Assembly (NCBI GenBank): GCA_023957015.1
Contig: JAMLHR010000027.1
Location: forward strand, 1-35,103
Source: Thermomicrobiales bacterium
Lineage (GTDB): Bacteria > Chloroflexota > Chloroflexia > Thermomicrobiales > UBA6265
Reading direction: 5' to 3'
Length of the DNA stretch: 35,103 nucleotides
The position numbers and the translations under genes are program-made. The notes beneath the pieces were generated by a model, which was not told where the DNA came from, ran no database searches, and saw only the letters and a list, made by a program, of their open reading frames with translations. This document shows positions 1 through 9,195 of the stretch, one piece after another; positions within the stretch are counted from its first letter, which is position 1, and the number at the start of each line of letters is the position of its first letter.

Positions 1-570
1 AACATCTCCGATGATTGGCTTGCGCTCGAAGGCAGACGCGAACGCACATTTACCCTGGGCCAATACAGTGATGGCTACATGCAGGAAGGACCTGTGTTTG
101 TCCTGGAAGATACAGATGGTGCGGCACAAGCATTCATCAACATCATTCCAGATGGTGCTCCCGGCGAGGTCACCTTCGATTTGATGCGCCACCGAGCGGA
201 TGCTCCCAATGGCGCAATGGATCTCCTGATGATTGCGCTTATCGACTATGCCAAACGTACCAATCACACAACCGTATCGCTTGGCATGGTGCCCTTCGTA
301 GCAACGGAATCAAAGCCAGACGACGATCTGCTCGATCGCGGTGTGCAGAGGTTGGCGAAGCCAATGGAACAGTACTTCGCCAGTGAGTCGCTGTTCGACT
401 ACAAAGACAAGTTCCGACCACAATGGCAGCCGCGCTATCTCGTTGTACCGAGTCTGGCGGTGATTCCACGAGTGGCGCTGGCACTCACCAATCTGGCGGA
501 GATTAATCGACCTTCGTCCCTATGGATTGGACGCATGCGTTCCATCAATCCGTTACGACAACGACGATAG
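1..570 (+). CDS. Phosphatidylglycerol lysyltransferase (MprF/LysX-type) C-terminal domain, 5' partial
   Basis: The open frame runs in from the left edge, so the start and N-terminal part lie outside the window; 189 residues are visible. The sequence matches the DUF2156 (aminoacyl-phosphatidylglycerol synthase) domain: an FTLGQYSDGY stretch near the start, a DLMRH element with AP and MDLLM following, the SLGMVPF element, then a FDYKDKFRP segment before a YLVVPSL-type end. Enzymes of this family transfer an amino acid, usually lysine, from aminoacyl-tRNA to phosphatidylglycerol at the cytoplasmic membrane face, which lowers surface negative charge and gives resistance to cationic peptides. Whether an N-terminal flippase domain is present cannot be seen. 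The next gene starts 2 bases after this stop, so the two are probably translationally coupled. The family call is firm; the amino acid transferred is unknown. Confidence 0.8.
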   Translation, partial: NISDDWLALEGRRERTFTLGQYSDGYMQEGPVFVLEDTDGAAQAFINIIPDGAPGEVTFDLMRHRADAPNGAMDLLMIALIDYAKRTNHTTVSLGMVPFVATESKPDDDLLDRGVQRLAKPMEQYFASESLFDYKDKFRPQWQPRYLVVPSLAVIPRVALALTNLAEINRPSSLWIGRMRSINPLRQRR

Positions 571-572
571 TG

Positions 573-1166
573 ATGAGCTGGCTGTGGCGGTTCCGCTTCA
601 GTGTATCGGTGCAGATCGTAATCGTAACGATCGGTGTACTCACGCTTGGTAATACACCCGAACAGCATGCGAATCTCATGAGTCATGTCGGTCTCAGCTG
701 GGACATCCTCGCCGACGGTCGATTTTGGCACATCCTCACCGGCACCTGGTGGCAATCCAAACCGGGACTTGGCTGGAACATGGTGAGCATGAGCCTGATG
801 GTGGCGCTTGGCACCTTCCCACTCGAGTATCGAGTAGGATCACGCGCCGCTGCTATCACAGTTGTCACTGCTGATTGGTTTGCTTCTACAATGGCGGCCG
901 TGACATTGCGTGTGCTGGCCGCGTACGATCATCTATCCGACCCCGGCCTGCTACACAAACCAGACGCTGGCACCTCCGCTCTCGCCTGGGCAGGAATGGC
1001 GGCTGGTGCCGTTGTATTCATCCCGCGCATACGGTGGTTGCTAGTCTCGATAGTCATCGGCTTCGTAGCCTGGCAGTTCCGGATCGAACCTGCGGCCGCC
1101 GCGATCGCGCACGCCTTTGCCGTGGGGTATGGTCTGACCGCGGGTTGGCTCATGAGCCGCAGGTGA
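573..1166 (+). CDS. Rhomboid-fold integral membrane protein, possible intramembrane serine protease
   Basis: A 197-residue protein with about six hydrophobic segments. The ATG at 573 is chosen because it follows the upstream stop by 2 bases; an in-frame ATG at 522 would overlap the upstream gene. The rhomboid layout is visible: after helix 1 comes GRFWHILTGTW (residues 49-59), then WNM near 68-70, a LEYRVGS segment at 84-90 ending helix 2, a DAGTSA motif with Ser135 where the catalytic GxSG lies in active rhomboids, and His180 in the last helix within AIAHAFAVGYG. Ser135 and His180 could form the catalytic dyad, but the glycine after the serine is replaced by alanine, so activity is uncertain. 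Such proteins sit beside lysyl-phosphatidylglycerol synthases in some Actinobacteria, which suggests an envelope role. The substrate is unknown. Confidence 0.65.
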   Translation: MSWLWRFRFSVSVQIVIVTIGVLTLGNTPEQHANLMSHVGLSWDILADGRFWHILTGTWWQSKPGLGWNMVSMSLMVALGTFPLEYRVGSRAAAITVVTADWFASTMAAVTLRVLAAYDHLSDPGLLHKPDAGTSALAWAGMAAGAVVFIPRIRWLLVSIVIGFVAWQFRIEPAAAAIAHAFAVGYGLTAGWLMSRR

Positions 1167-1178
1167 ATAGGTAAAGGT

Positions 1179-1207
1179 ATCACCAGGTCCGGTTCGGACC
1201 TGGTGAT
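1179..1207. terminator. Hairpin terminator between convergent genes
   Basis: A perfect 13-bp inverted repeat (ATCACCAGGTCCG and its complement) with a GTT loop lies between the stop of the rhomboid-like gene and the stop of gltB on the other strand. The downstream side is only moderately T-rich (gatttatctt), so it may act in both directions. It is the only structured element in this short gap. Confidence 0.7.
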
Positions 1208-1268
1208 CTCCTGATTTATCTTGATATTGCGTACGCGGCTACCGGGTATCAACCCAGACCTATGTCCT

Positions 1269-4200
1269 CTAGTCAGCGGCGCCCTCGGCCAGGGATTCCT
1301 CTTCCACTTTCAGCTCAAGTGCGGCCTTACCCACAACGTGTCGGAACTGGTTCTTCACCACATCCCATTCCGCCAGCAACTGCTGTCCGCGGAGGCTGCC
1401 TGTGGCCTCGACATGCTGCTGGATCAAGTCACGCACAATCGCAACCGTCTCATCAGTCATCTCGTGAATCTCCACCGAATCGGCGTTGATGCGCTCACTG
1501 AACGTCATCTCCGGATCCCAGACGAAGACATCACCATTGGCCATACCGGCACCGAAGTTTCGCCCGGTCGATCCCAGCACCACCACAGTACCGCTGGTCA
1601 TGTACTCGCAACCGTGCTCGCCAACGCCTTCAACAACGGCTGTTGCACCGGAGTTGCGGACGGCGAAGCGCTCGCCGACCGAGCCAGCGAAGAACGCGGT
1701 GCCACCGGTGGCGCCGTAGAGAATGGTGTTACCGGCAATCACCTGGTGTGCTTCCGGCTTGCTCTCGCGATCCGGGAAGACGGCGATACTCCCACCATTC
1801 AGCCCCTTACCGACATAGTCGTTCGCCTCGCCCTCCAGTGAGAGCTCCATACCATCGACACCAAAGGCACCGAAGCTCTGGCCCGCATTACCGCGGAAAC
1901 TCAATGCAATCCGGCTCATTGGCACGGGTCCGCGACTGCGATAGTCGGTGAGGTTACCGGCGATGCGAGCACCGACGGTGCGATCCGATGTGGTGATTGG
2001 CGCGCTTAGATCGATATCACTACCCGCCGCCAACTGCGGCTCGATCTCCGCCCAGAGCTTGTCGCTGAGGGAGTCGTTCGGGCGACGAATCTCGACGTTC
2101 TTTTTGCGTAGTTCGGCTGGTGCGGGTTCGGCCAACAACTGACCGACCTTGAGCATGCGAGCACGGCCGCTGATCGTCTTCTCGCCGAGCAGATCACTAC
2201 GACCGATGATCTCCTCCAGTCGCGTGACACCGAGATGTGCCATCAGTTCGCGCATACCCTGAACCAACTGGGTAAAGTAGCCGATCACGTTCTCCGGCGT
2301 ACCGGCGAACTTGGCGCGCAGATCGGCCCGCTGGGTAGCGATACCGGTTGGACAGGTGTTGAGGTGGCACTGTCGGGCCATATCGCACCCGAGCGCGACC
2401 AGGACCGAGGTACCGAATCCGAATTCCTCGGCACCAAGCATGGCGGCAACCAATACATCCTTCGGCGTCTTGAGACCGCCATCTGTGCGGAGCTTAATGC
2501 GATTGCGCAATCCGGCGCGAACCAGCGTCTGCTGTGTCTCGGCCACACCGAGCTCCCACGGAGCACCGGCGTGTTTGATGCTGGCAAGCGGAGCCGCACC
2601 TGTACCACCGCTGTGACCACTGACGAGCACGTAGTCCGCCTGCGCCTTGGCGACACCGGCGGCAACCGTGCCTACACCGGCTTCCGCCACCAGTTTGACG
2701 CCGATCTTCGCGCGTGGATTTACCTGACGCAGATCGTAGATCAACTGCGCCAGATCCTCGATCGAGTAGATGTCATGATGCGGCGGCGGCGAGATGAGGC
2801 TAAGGCCGGGAATGCTGTGGCGCATCCGCGCCACAAACTCGGAAACCTTGAACCCGGGTAGCTGTCCACCCTCGCCAGGCTTGGCACCCTGCGAGATCTT
2901 GATCTCCAGTTCCTCCGCCATGCTCAGGTACTTGGTGGTGACACCAAAACGACCGCTGGCGACCTGCTTCACCTTGTTATGCGGGATATCCTCGCCCTGA
3001 GCGTGATACCACTCCGGATCCTCGCCACCCTCACCCGAGTTGGAGCGACCACCGAGGCGATTCATGGCGATGGCGAGCGTGCTGTGCGCCTCCGGACTGA
3101 GTGAACCAAGCGACATCGCGGTGACGACGAAGCGAGCGACGATATCCTGCAGCGGCTCCACCGATTCGATCGGCACGGGATCGCCGAGCGGTCGCAAATC
3201 AAGCAGATCGCGGAGCGTGGTTAGCGGTTCCTCGTTCACCATCGCCAGGTACTTCTGGTATGCAGCGTAGTCATTGTTCTGGGCGGCATCCTGGAGCGCT
3301 GTGACGATGCCGGGTTGGAAAGCGTGCGCCTCACCGTCCTTCTTGAACTTGACCATACCGTGATCCGGCAGGCGGTTCGCCGTGGTCTGGAAGGCCGCCT
3401 CGTGACGAGTGCGGATATCCTCCTCCAGCTCGGCAAAGCCGATACCGCCGAGACGCGCCGGTGTACCACGGAAGCAGTAGCTGGAAACACCCTCACCGAG
3501 ACCGATCGTCTCGAAGATCTGGGCACCGCGATAGCCACTGGCTGTAGAGATGCCCATCTTGGCCATAACCTTGAGGAACCCGTACTCCATCATGTGAATG
3601 AAGTTCTCACGCAGTTCCTTCGGTGTCACAGTCTCCAGGCCACGCGTAGCGGAAAGGCGAGCACTGGCATCAAGTGCAAGTCGCGGATGAACTGCCGCCG
3701 CACCATGGCCTACCAATACCGCCATCTGGTGGACATCCCAGACATCGCCAGCATCACAGACGATATCCGCCTGCATGCGCAGACCAGCATCAATCAGGTG
3801 ATGATGAATCGCACCAACAGCAAGGGCCATCGGCACATGCGCACGCGCTAGTGAAACCGCCACATCGCTTAGCAACAGGATGCTGGCTCCACCAGTCACC
3901 GCGGCGAGCGCTTGCTCAACCAACGCGGTCAATCGACCCTTGAGCGTATCCGTGACCAGATCGAAGCTGGCATCAAGCTCGGCGATGGCAAGATCGCTAC
4001 AAGCGCGAATCGCATCCAACTCATTCGTGTTCAGGACAAAGCTCTTGAGGTGAACCAGGTGTGCCTGCGTACCGGACTTCTCCAGTAGGTTGCCGCGGGT
4101 TCCGAGGTACGTATCCAGCGCCATCACCCGACGCTCACGCAGCGAGTCGATAGCCGGATTCGTCACCTGGGCGAAACGCTGGCGGAAGTAGGCCGTGACT

Positions 4201-5759
4201 GGACGTGGCGTCGTGCTCAGCACCGCCAGAGGGGCATCATCACCCATGCTCCAGGTCGGTTCCTTACCCTCGCCCGCCATCGGATTGATGATCAGGCGAA
4301 TGTCCTCGGCACTGTAGCCGAACGCCTGCTGCATCTGGACAACCTCGACCGGCGTCTTCGTCTCCGCGGCGCGCGTCTTGGCATCGGCTTCGATCGGCAC
4401 CGGCAGTGGTTCATCGGCGGCAGGACCAATCTCGAGTGGAATCCGGTGCTCCTCCAACCAACGCGCATAGGGCGCGTTCTGGGCGACCGCGTGCTTGAGG
4501 TCGTCATTATGCAGGACCACGCCAGCATCGGTATCAACCAGGATCATCTGGCCCGGTCCGAGACGACCGCGCTCGATCACACTCGCTGGATCGAGTTGCA
4601 CGGTACCGGACTCCGAGCCGAGTACAAACAAACCGTCCTCGGTGATGGCATAACGCAGCGGTCGCAGACCGTTGCGATCCAACGCCGCACCGGCCAGCAC
4701 GCCATCGGAGAACCCGAGAGCGGCGGGGCCATCCCACTGTTCCATCAGACCAGCGTGGAAGTCGTAGAAGGCACGGAGATCGGCATCCATTTCTGGCAGC
4801 TTCTCCCACGGCTCCGGTATCGCCATCATCAGCGCGTGCGGTAGGGAGCGCCCATTATGACGCAGGAGTTCAATCGCCGTGTCGAGGCTGAGGGAATCGC
4901 TACCCTGCATCGCCACTGGTGGATCAAGCGCGATCGTCTCCTCACCATCCTGCATAGAGAGCTGCGAGGCGCGGGCGCGCATCCAGACGCGATTACCTTG
5001 AACGGTATTGATTTCGCCGTTGTGAGCGATGAAGCGGAACGGTTGCGCCAGTCCCCAGGTCGGCTGGGTATTGGTGCTGAAACGCTGGTGGAAGAGCGCG
5101 ATCGCCGAGTCCACACGCTCGTCGGCGAGATCGGGATAGAAGCGCGCCAAATCCTCCGGCAAACAGAACCCCTTATAGATGAGGGTGCGGCTGGAGCAGG
5201 AGACGGCGAAGAAGTCATCATCGGTCAGACCGCGACTGCGCAGAGCGCTCTCGATCTGGCGCCGCGTCAACATCAGCTTGCGTTCGTATTCACCGGTGGA
5301 GAGTCCGGCCGGACGGCTAATCAGTACCTGAGCGATCTGTGGCAGGGTATCGAGTGCTGCCTGACCGAGGATGGTGGAGTTGGTCGGCACATCGCGCACG
5401 GCCAGCACATCCAATCCACGAGCGGTGATCGTGGCTTTGACGACCTCAAGCACATCATCGTCGTTGCGTGGCAAGAAGAGCATGGCAACACCGTAGTCAC
5501 CGGCGGCGAGACCCGCATATCCGGCGGCGTCCAGTGTCTCGATGAACAGGGCGTGCGGCACCTGAATCATGATGCCAGCACCATCACCGGTACGAGCATC
5601 GGCACCCACCGCGCCGCGGTGGGTCAGATTCACCAGACCAGCGAGGGCCTTCTCCACGATATCGCGACTGCGGGTGCCATCAATCTTGGCGACCAGACCA
5701 ACGCCGCAGGCGTCATGTTCAAGCATCGGGTCATAAAGTGGCCATTGCTTCAGGCTCAT
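1269..5759 (-). CDS. gltB: Glutamate synthase, large (alpha) subunit
   Basis: A full-length protein of 1496 residues from the ATG at 5759, which has GGAGAG five bases upstream; a GTG directly before it (5762) is an alternative. Domains in order are the class II glutamine amidotransferase (catalytic Cys18 in the DACGVG motif, exposed after removal of a short propeptide in this family), the central domain, the FMN-binding synthase barrel (SGHSGGTGAAP motif), a 3Fe-4S site with Cys1125, Cys1131 and Cys1136 (CDMARQCHLNTCPTG), and the C-terminal GXGXG beta-helix. It makes two glutamates from glutamine and 2-oxoglutarate. The small NADPH-oxidising subunit gene gltD is not in the window, so the electron donor (NADPH via GltD, or ferredoxin) cannot be settled here. 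It diverges from a glutamine-synthetase-family gene, as expected for ammonia assimilation. No frame break was seen in nearly 4.5 kb. Confidence 0.97.
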   Translation of the reverse strand: MSLKQWPLYDPMLEHDACGVGLVAKIDGTRSRDIVEKALAGLVNLTHRGAVGADARTGDGAGIMIQVPHALFIETLDAAGYAGLAAGDYGVAMLFLPRNDDDVLEVVKATITARGLDVLAVRDVPTNSTILGQAALDTLPQIAQVLISRPAGLSTGEYERKLMLTRRQIESALRSRGLTDDDFFAVSCSSRTLIYKGFCLPEDLARFYPDLADERVDSAIALFHQRFSTNTQPTWGLAQPFRFIAHNGEINTVQGNRVWMRARASQLSMQDGEETIALDPPVAMQGSDSLSLDTAIELLRHNGRSLPHALMMAIPEPWEKLPEMDADLRAFYDFHAGLMEQWDGPAALGFSDGVLAGAALDRNGLRPLRYAITEDGLFVLGSESGTVQLDPASVIERGRLGPGQMILVDTDAGVVLHNDDLKHAVAQNAPYARWLEEHRIPLEIGPAADEPLPVPIEADAKTRAAETKTPVEVVQMQQAFGYSAEDIRLIINPMAGEGKEPTWSMGDDAPLAVLSTTPRPVTAYFRQRFAQVTNPAIDSLRERRVMALDTYLGTRGNLLEKSGTQAHLVHLKSFVLNTNELDAIRACSDLAIAELDASFDLVTDTLKGRLTALVEQALAAVTGGASILLLSDVAVSLARAHVPMALAVGAIHHHLIDAGLRMQADIVCDAGDVWDVHQMAVLVGHGAAAVHPRLALDASARLSATRGLETVTPKELRENFIHMMEYGFLKVMAKMGISTASGYRGAQIFETIGLGEGVSSYCFRGTPARLGGIGFAELEEDIRTRHEAAFQTTANRLPDHGMVKFKKDGEAHAFQPGIVTALQDAAQNNDYAAYQKYLAMVNEEPLTTLRDLLDLRPLGDPVPIESVEPLQDIVARFVVTAMSLGSLSPEAHSTLAIAMNRLGGRSNSGEGGEDPEWYHAQGEDIPHNKVKQVASGRFGVTTKYLSMAEELEIKISQGAKPGEGGQLPGFKVSEFVARMRHSIPGLSLISPPPHHDIYSIEDLAQLIYDLRQVNPRAKIGVKLVAEAGVGTVAAGVAKAQADYVLVSGHSGGTGAAPLASIKHAGAPWELGVAETQQTLVRAGLRNRIKLRTDGGLKTPKDVLVAAMLGAEEFGFGTSVLVALGCDMARQCHLNTCPTGIATQRADLRAKFAGTPENVIGYFTQLVQGMRELMAHLGVTRLEEIIGRSDLLGEKTISGRARMLKVGQLLAEPAPAELRKKNVEIRRPNDSLSDKLWAEIEPQLAAGSDIDLSAPITTSDRTVGARIAGNLTDYRSRGPVPMSRIALSFRGNAGQSFGAFGVDGMELSLEGEANDYVGKGLNGGSIAVFPDRESKPEAHQVIAGNTILYGATGGTAFFAGSVGERFAVRNSGATAVVEGVGEHGCEYMTSGTVVVLGSTGRNFGAGMANGDVFVWDPEMTFSERINADSVEIHEMTDETVAIVRDLIQQHVEATGSLRGQQLLAEWDVVKNQFRHVVGKAALELKVEEESLAEGAAD

Positions 5760-5894
5760 CACATCTCTCCAATTATCTACTGGACTGCCTCATGCCAGTT
5801 GAGCACAGAGCACGAATCCCATACATACAGCGCCTCAGGAACCACCCCGTTCCATCGCCGAATCACCACAGACATCGTTGTACTGGGATACCTT

Positions 5895-5923
5895 ATTGTA
5901 AAAAGTGCACGTGCCATTGTGTA
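5895..5923 (-). promoter_or_regulatory. Candidate gltB promoter
   Basis: On the minus strand a TACACA hexamer (5923-5918) and a TACAAT hexamer (5900-5895) are separated by 17 bases, a reasonable sigma-70-like pair upstream of gltB. It would give a leader of about 125 bases, in which I see no known riboswitch. The -35 element lies inside the palindrome at 5911-5931. This is a motif reading only. Confidence 0.35.
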
Positions 5924-5931
5924 AGTGGCAC
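5911..5931. promoter_or_regulatory. Palindrome in the gltB / glutamine synthetase intergenic region, candidate operator
   Basis: GTGCCA and TGGCAC form a 6-bp inverted repeat with a 9-base centre; inside it TGTG-N7-CACA forms a second, offset symmetry. The sequence GCACAAAAT starts within it (5928-5936) and occurs again 40 bases on (5968-5976), roughly four helical turns away. The palindrome overlaps the predicted -35 of gltB and the second copy lies between the predicted promoter elements of the divergent gene, so one regulator could control both. It does not match the TnrA/GlnR consensus well. Confidence 0.4.
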
Positions 5932-5956
5932 AAAATCCCGATTCCTTCCAGTCGAT

Positions 5957-5986
5957 TTGGACGCCAAGCACAAAATAGTGCATGAT
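5957..5986 (+). promoter_or_regulatory. Candidate promoter of the glutamine-synthetase-family gene
   Basis: TTGGAC (5957-5962) and CATGAT (5981-5986) are separated by 18 bases and lie about 48 bases before the ATG at 6034. The spacing is acceptable and the -10 match is 4 of 6, so the call is tentative. A ribosome binding site (GAGG at 6021-6024, with CAGG at 6027-6030) follows. Confidence 0.3.
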
Positions 5987-6033
5987 GTCACAAACGCGGT
6001 TTTGTTGGATCATCCAGATAGAGGTTCAGGTAC

Positions 6034-7407
6034 ATGTCGATCACATCAGAGAACGAACCACTCTTCGTCCCGCCCACACGGGAAGACATCCAACGCACGA
6101 TGGATATCCTCGGTGAAAACGATGTCAGCCTGGTACACCTGCAGTTCAGCGATATCGCCGGAGGCGGTCGAACGGTCACCATCCCCTCCGCGCTCCTCCC
6201 CCGCGTGTTCCGACGCGGCTTCCGGTTCGACGGATCGGCGATGAGCGGCGGTATGCGCCAGGTAGAGGTCGATCTCTTCCTCATGCCGGATCCGGGAACA
6301 CTGATCGTTCTGCCAGCGGTGCCTCACCAACCGCGGCGCGCGTTCATCTATTGCTGGGTGACACGTCGGGGCGGACAACCGTTTGCTGGCGATCCCCGCA
6401 CGATCCTGCAACAACAACTCAATCGCGCTGCGGCACTGGGTTTGGACTATCGCGTTGGTATCGAGCTGGAGTTCTACCTTTATAAGGGAGACTCCCTCGC
6501 CAATGCCTCGTTCGAGAGCGCGCATGTCAGCCCGGGCTACTTCAGCGATAGCGATATCGGCACGAGCGCCGTTCGCGATCACATCGTGGCGCTCATGCAT
6601 GAGCTTGGGTTGGGTGTCCACGGTGCCCACCATGAAACCGGCGCGGGTCAACAGGAACTTGATCTCCGCCACCTGGGCGGAATTCGTATCGCGGATCAAC
6701 TCACCAGCACGCGTCAGCTCATTCGCGTGGTGGCGCAACAACACGGCATGAAGGTGACCTTCATGGCCAAACCGTTCGATGACGCCCCCGGCAGCGGTAT
6801 GCATCTCTTCCAGCGCATTCTGAATCTGGAGGATGGCTCCGATCTGCTGCGCACTGGCGAAAGCGATGAACTCAGCACCATCGCCGGACAGATGATCGCC
6901 GGACAGATTCGCCATGCCTCCGCCATGAGTGCGATCCTCAACACCACAGTCAACTCGTACAAACGGCTGGCCGATGGTCATCGCGCTCCGGCCTGGGCCA
7001 CCTGGGCTCGCATCTCGGAGGCATCACTCCTGCGCGTGCCCGCTACACCGGCCGGTACGCTGACCGATATCGAGCTCCGAAGCCCGGATCCGATGGCGAA
7101 CCCATATCTGGCCATTGCCGTCGCCCTGGGTGCAGCCGTCAGCGGTATCGAACAACAACTCGATCTGCCGGAACCATTCGACGAGAGCCTGATCCACTAC
7201 AACGAGGATGAGTACGCCCGCCTCGGTGCGGTGCGGTTGCCGCAGACACTTGGCGAGGCAGTTGAGACGTTAGCTCACGACGAGACGATGCGGGAAGTAC
7301 TGGGGCACTTCATTGTCGATCAGCTCCTCACGGTCAAACGCGCCGAGTGGGATGCCTACCGACGCCATGTCAGCCCGTGGGAACACACGCAATATGGGGA
7401 GCTTTAG
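6034..7407 (+). CDS. Glutamine synthetase family ligase (GlnA-like, type I fold)
   Basis: A 457-residue protein, close to the length of the short GSI form found in Bacillus. Family motifs are clear: GIELEFYLYK (142-151), HHETGAGQQELDL (199-211), GSGMHLF (253-259), NSYKRL (307-312), and SPDPMANPYLA near 350-360. It should join ammonia or another amine to glutamate using ATP. Several usual residues are changed. The NRS triplet before the RIP element, which contains a conserved active-site arginine, reads SEA. GQxE has Gln where His is common. There is no NLYDLP adenylylation loop, so control by adenylylation is unlikely. It may be true GlnA, since it diverges from gltB, or a paralogue acting on another amine; the PucR regulator 2 bases downstream would fit the latter. 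Start chosen at the ATG with GAGG upstream. Confidence 0.85.
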   Translation: MSITSENEPLFVPPTREDIQRTMDILGENDVSLVHLQFSDIAGGGRTVTIPSALLPRVFRRGFRFDGSAMSGGMRQVEVDLFLMPDPGTLIVLPAVPHQPRRAFIYCWVTRRGGQPFAGDPRTILQQQLNRAAALGLDYRVGIELEFYLYKGDSLANASFESAHVSPGYFSDSDIGTSAVRDHIVALMHELGLGVHGAHHETGAGQQELDLRHLGGIRIADQLTSTRQLIRVVAQQHGMKVTFMAKPFDDAPGSGMHLFQRILNLEDGSDLLRTGESDELSTIAGQMIAGQIRHASAMSAILNTTVNSYKRLADGHRAPAWATWARISEASLLRVPATPAGTLTDIELRSPDPMANPYLAIAVALGAAVSGIEQQLDLPEPFDESLIHYNEDEYARLGAVRLPQTLGEAVETLAHDETMREVLGHFIVDQLLTVKRAEWDAYRRHVSPWEHTQYGEL

Positions 7408-7409
7408 CG

Positions 7410-9092
7410 ATGGAAATGGGTTCTCCACGCGAATATGGCGTGATCACCGTCCGCGATATCCTTAGTTTCGCTCTCCCCAGCTCCAGCGTTGTCGCTGCTG
7501 GTCGGAATGGCCTCGGTCGCGAGGTGACCTGGGCCACGCGACTGCGCGCGGCCATGCCAGCCTTCGGCCATATCGCCGGTGGCGAGATCGTCATTCTCGA
7601 TCCCTCGGTGCTGGAGATGATCGATGAGACGCTAACCCTCGCCGGTGCCATTCGGCAACTCTCGACGTTCGGTGTCTCGGTCATCGCCACGGCTGGTATT
7701 TCCGATCAGGCTTCTCGCGCCGCCGCCGATGGAGCCAGCCTACCGTTGATCGAGCTGCCAGCCGATACCGATTTGGGAACACTCGAGCGGACCGCTGCGC
7801 GCACGATCGCTGAGCGCCGCCGCGAACTCCAGCAGAAGGGCCAGGAGTTCGGTCGGCAGTTGATGGATCTGGCGATTGCGGGTGAGTCGATCGCGACGCT
7901 GGTCGATGAGTTGGCTGCGCTTTCCGGTCGAACGGTTGTCGCCGATAGTTCGGAGGGACATGTCCTTGCCTTTCAACCGGATCAGGATGATGTGCTGGAC
8001 GAGCGACTGGCACACTCGATCCTGCAGCCGTCGCAACCACAGGTACTAAGTTGGCTACGTTCGGTCGGCTCGACCAGCTCAGCGGAACCACCGGTTCACG
8101 GCTGGTCGGACGCCGCGGGCTGGACGCGCCTTGTGGCACCGATCTCTGGTCGCAACGGTATCCTCGGTAGCATCAGTCTGCTGATTCCGACGCACGACGA
8201 ACGGCCGGAGGATACGATCCTGCTCAGCCGCACTGCGGCGGCTTCCGCCGTGATTCTGGCGCAGGAGCAGGCGACGACGGCCGTCCGCCGCGAGGTCGAA
8301 CTGAATGTGTTGGATGAGCTCCTTGATGGTGCCCTGCGAAGCGAGATCGCACTGGCTCAGCAAGCGGAGCGACTCGGTCACAATCTCGATCAACTCTTTG
8401 TGGCGCTGGTCGCCCGGGCGGACACTCAGCCCGCGGGTGCTGCTCGCGGTCGAGAGACGCGTTCGGCGGCGCTGGAGGCAGGCACACGGTCGTTCGTCGC
8501 TCTGCTGGATCAACCCGATGTCATGTGGCGCGTGCGTAATGCCAATGTCGAGATCGTGATGCCACAACGATTGATCGATGATGATCTGTCATTGCCACAA
8601 CAGCTGCAAGATAGCCTGACGCAGGCGTTGGCACATCATCAGATCTCGGAAGCCGTTTCGGTCGGTATCGGTCGGATTGAGCGCGGCATGCAGGGTATTC
8701 GCCACAGCCACCACGATGCTCGCCAGTCGCTGGTGTTGGGCAGACGTCTCTATGGTGGTGGGCACATCACGGATTACGACGAGCTCGGTATCTACCGCTT
8801 GATTCTGGCGGCCGAGGAACTACCGGAGCTGCGGAAGTTCCATGACGAATCACTGGGATCGCTGATCGAATACGATCGCGTTCACAACAGTAATCTGGTG
8901 CAAACGCTGGAAGCCTTCTTCGCCGCGAATTGCAGTCCGAAGGAAGCAGCATCGCTGCTGCAGGTACATCGCAATACGGTGCTTTATCGCCTGGAGCGCA
9001 TCGCCGATATCGCTGACCAAAACCTGGATGATCCCGATGTACGGTTGCGGTTCCACCTGGCGCTGTATGTGCACACCGCGTTGGGTGCCTAG
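7410..9092 (+). CDS. PucR-family transcriptional regulator
   Basis: A 560-residue cytoplasmic regulator starting 2 bases after the glutamine-synthetase-family stop, with GGGGA as ribosome binding site, so the two are almost certainly one operon. The N-terminal PucR domain (about residues 10-135) has the VRDIL opening and GLGREVTWA motif; the middle region resembles the GGDEF/GAF-like part of CdaR and PucR proteins; the C-terminal helix-turn-helix (about 505-535, CSPKEAASLLQVHRNTVLYR) is the HTH_30 type. Members control purine, allantoin, sugar-acid or amine catabolism in response to a small molecule. Here it probably regulates its neighbour or nitrogen genes, but the signal is unknown. Confidence 0.9.
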   Translation: MEMGSPREYGVITVRDILSFALPSSSVVAAGRNGLGREVTWATRLRAAMPAFGHIAGGEIVILDPSVLEMIDETLTLAGAIRQLSTFGVSVIATAGISDQASRAAADGASLPLIELPADTDLGTLERTAARTIAERRRELQQKGQEFGRQLMDLAIAGESIATLVDELAALSGRTVVADSSEGHVLAFQPDQDDVLDERLAHSILQPSQPQVLSWLRSVGSTSSAEPPVHGWSDAAGWTRLVAPISGRNGILGSISLLIPTHDERPEDTILLSRTAAASAVILAQEQATTAVRREVELNVLDELLDGALRSEIALAQQAERLGHNLDQLFVALVARADTQPAGAARGRETRSAALEAGTRSFVALLDQPDVMWRVRNANVEIVMPQRLIDDDLSLPQQLQDSLTQALAHHQISEAVSVGIGRIERGMQGIRHSHHDARQSLVLGRRLYGGGHITDYDELGIYRLILAAEELPELRKFHDESLGSLIEYDRVHNSNLVQTLEAFFAANCSPKEAASLLQVHRNTVLYRLERIADIADQNLDDPDVRLRFHLALYVHTALGA

Positions 9093-9195
9093 AACGCCGG
9101 TAGCGTGCCATCTGCACCGAGAAAAGGGCCGGGGAGGCGTCGAATCCATGAACCCGGGCACCTGCGGCTCCGATCGAGATCGCAGGGTCACGGGC

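Noticed and set aside
4857..5924. Long plus-strand open frame of 355 codons opposite gltB
   Set aside because: It lies entirely antisense to conserved GltB domains and shows no recognisable family; it is a by-product of codon bias.
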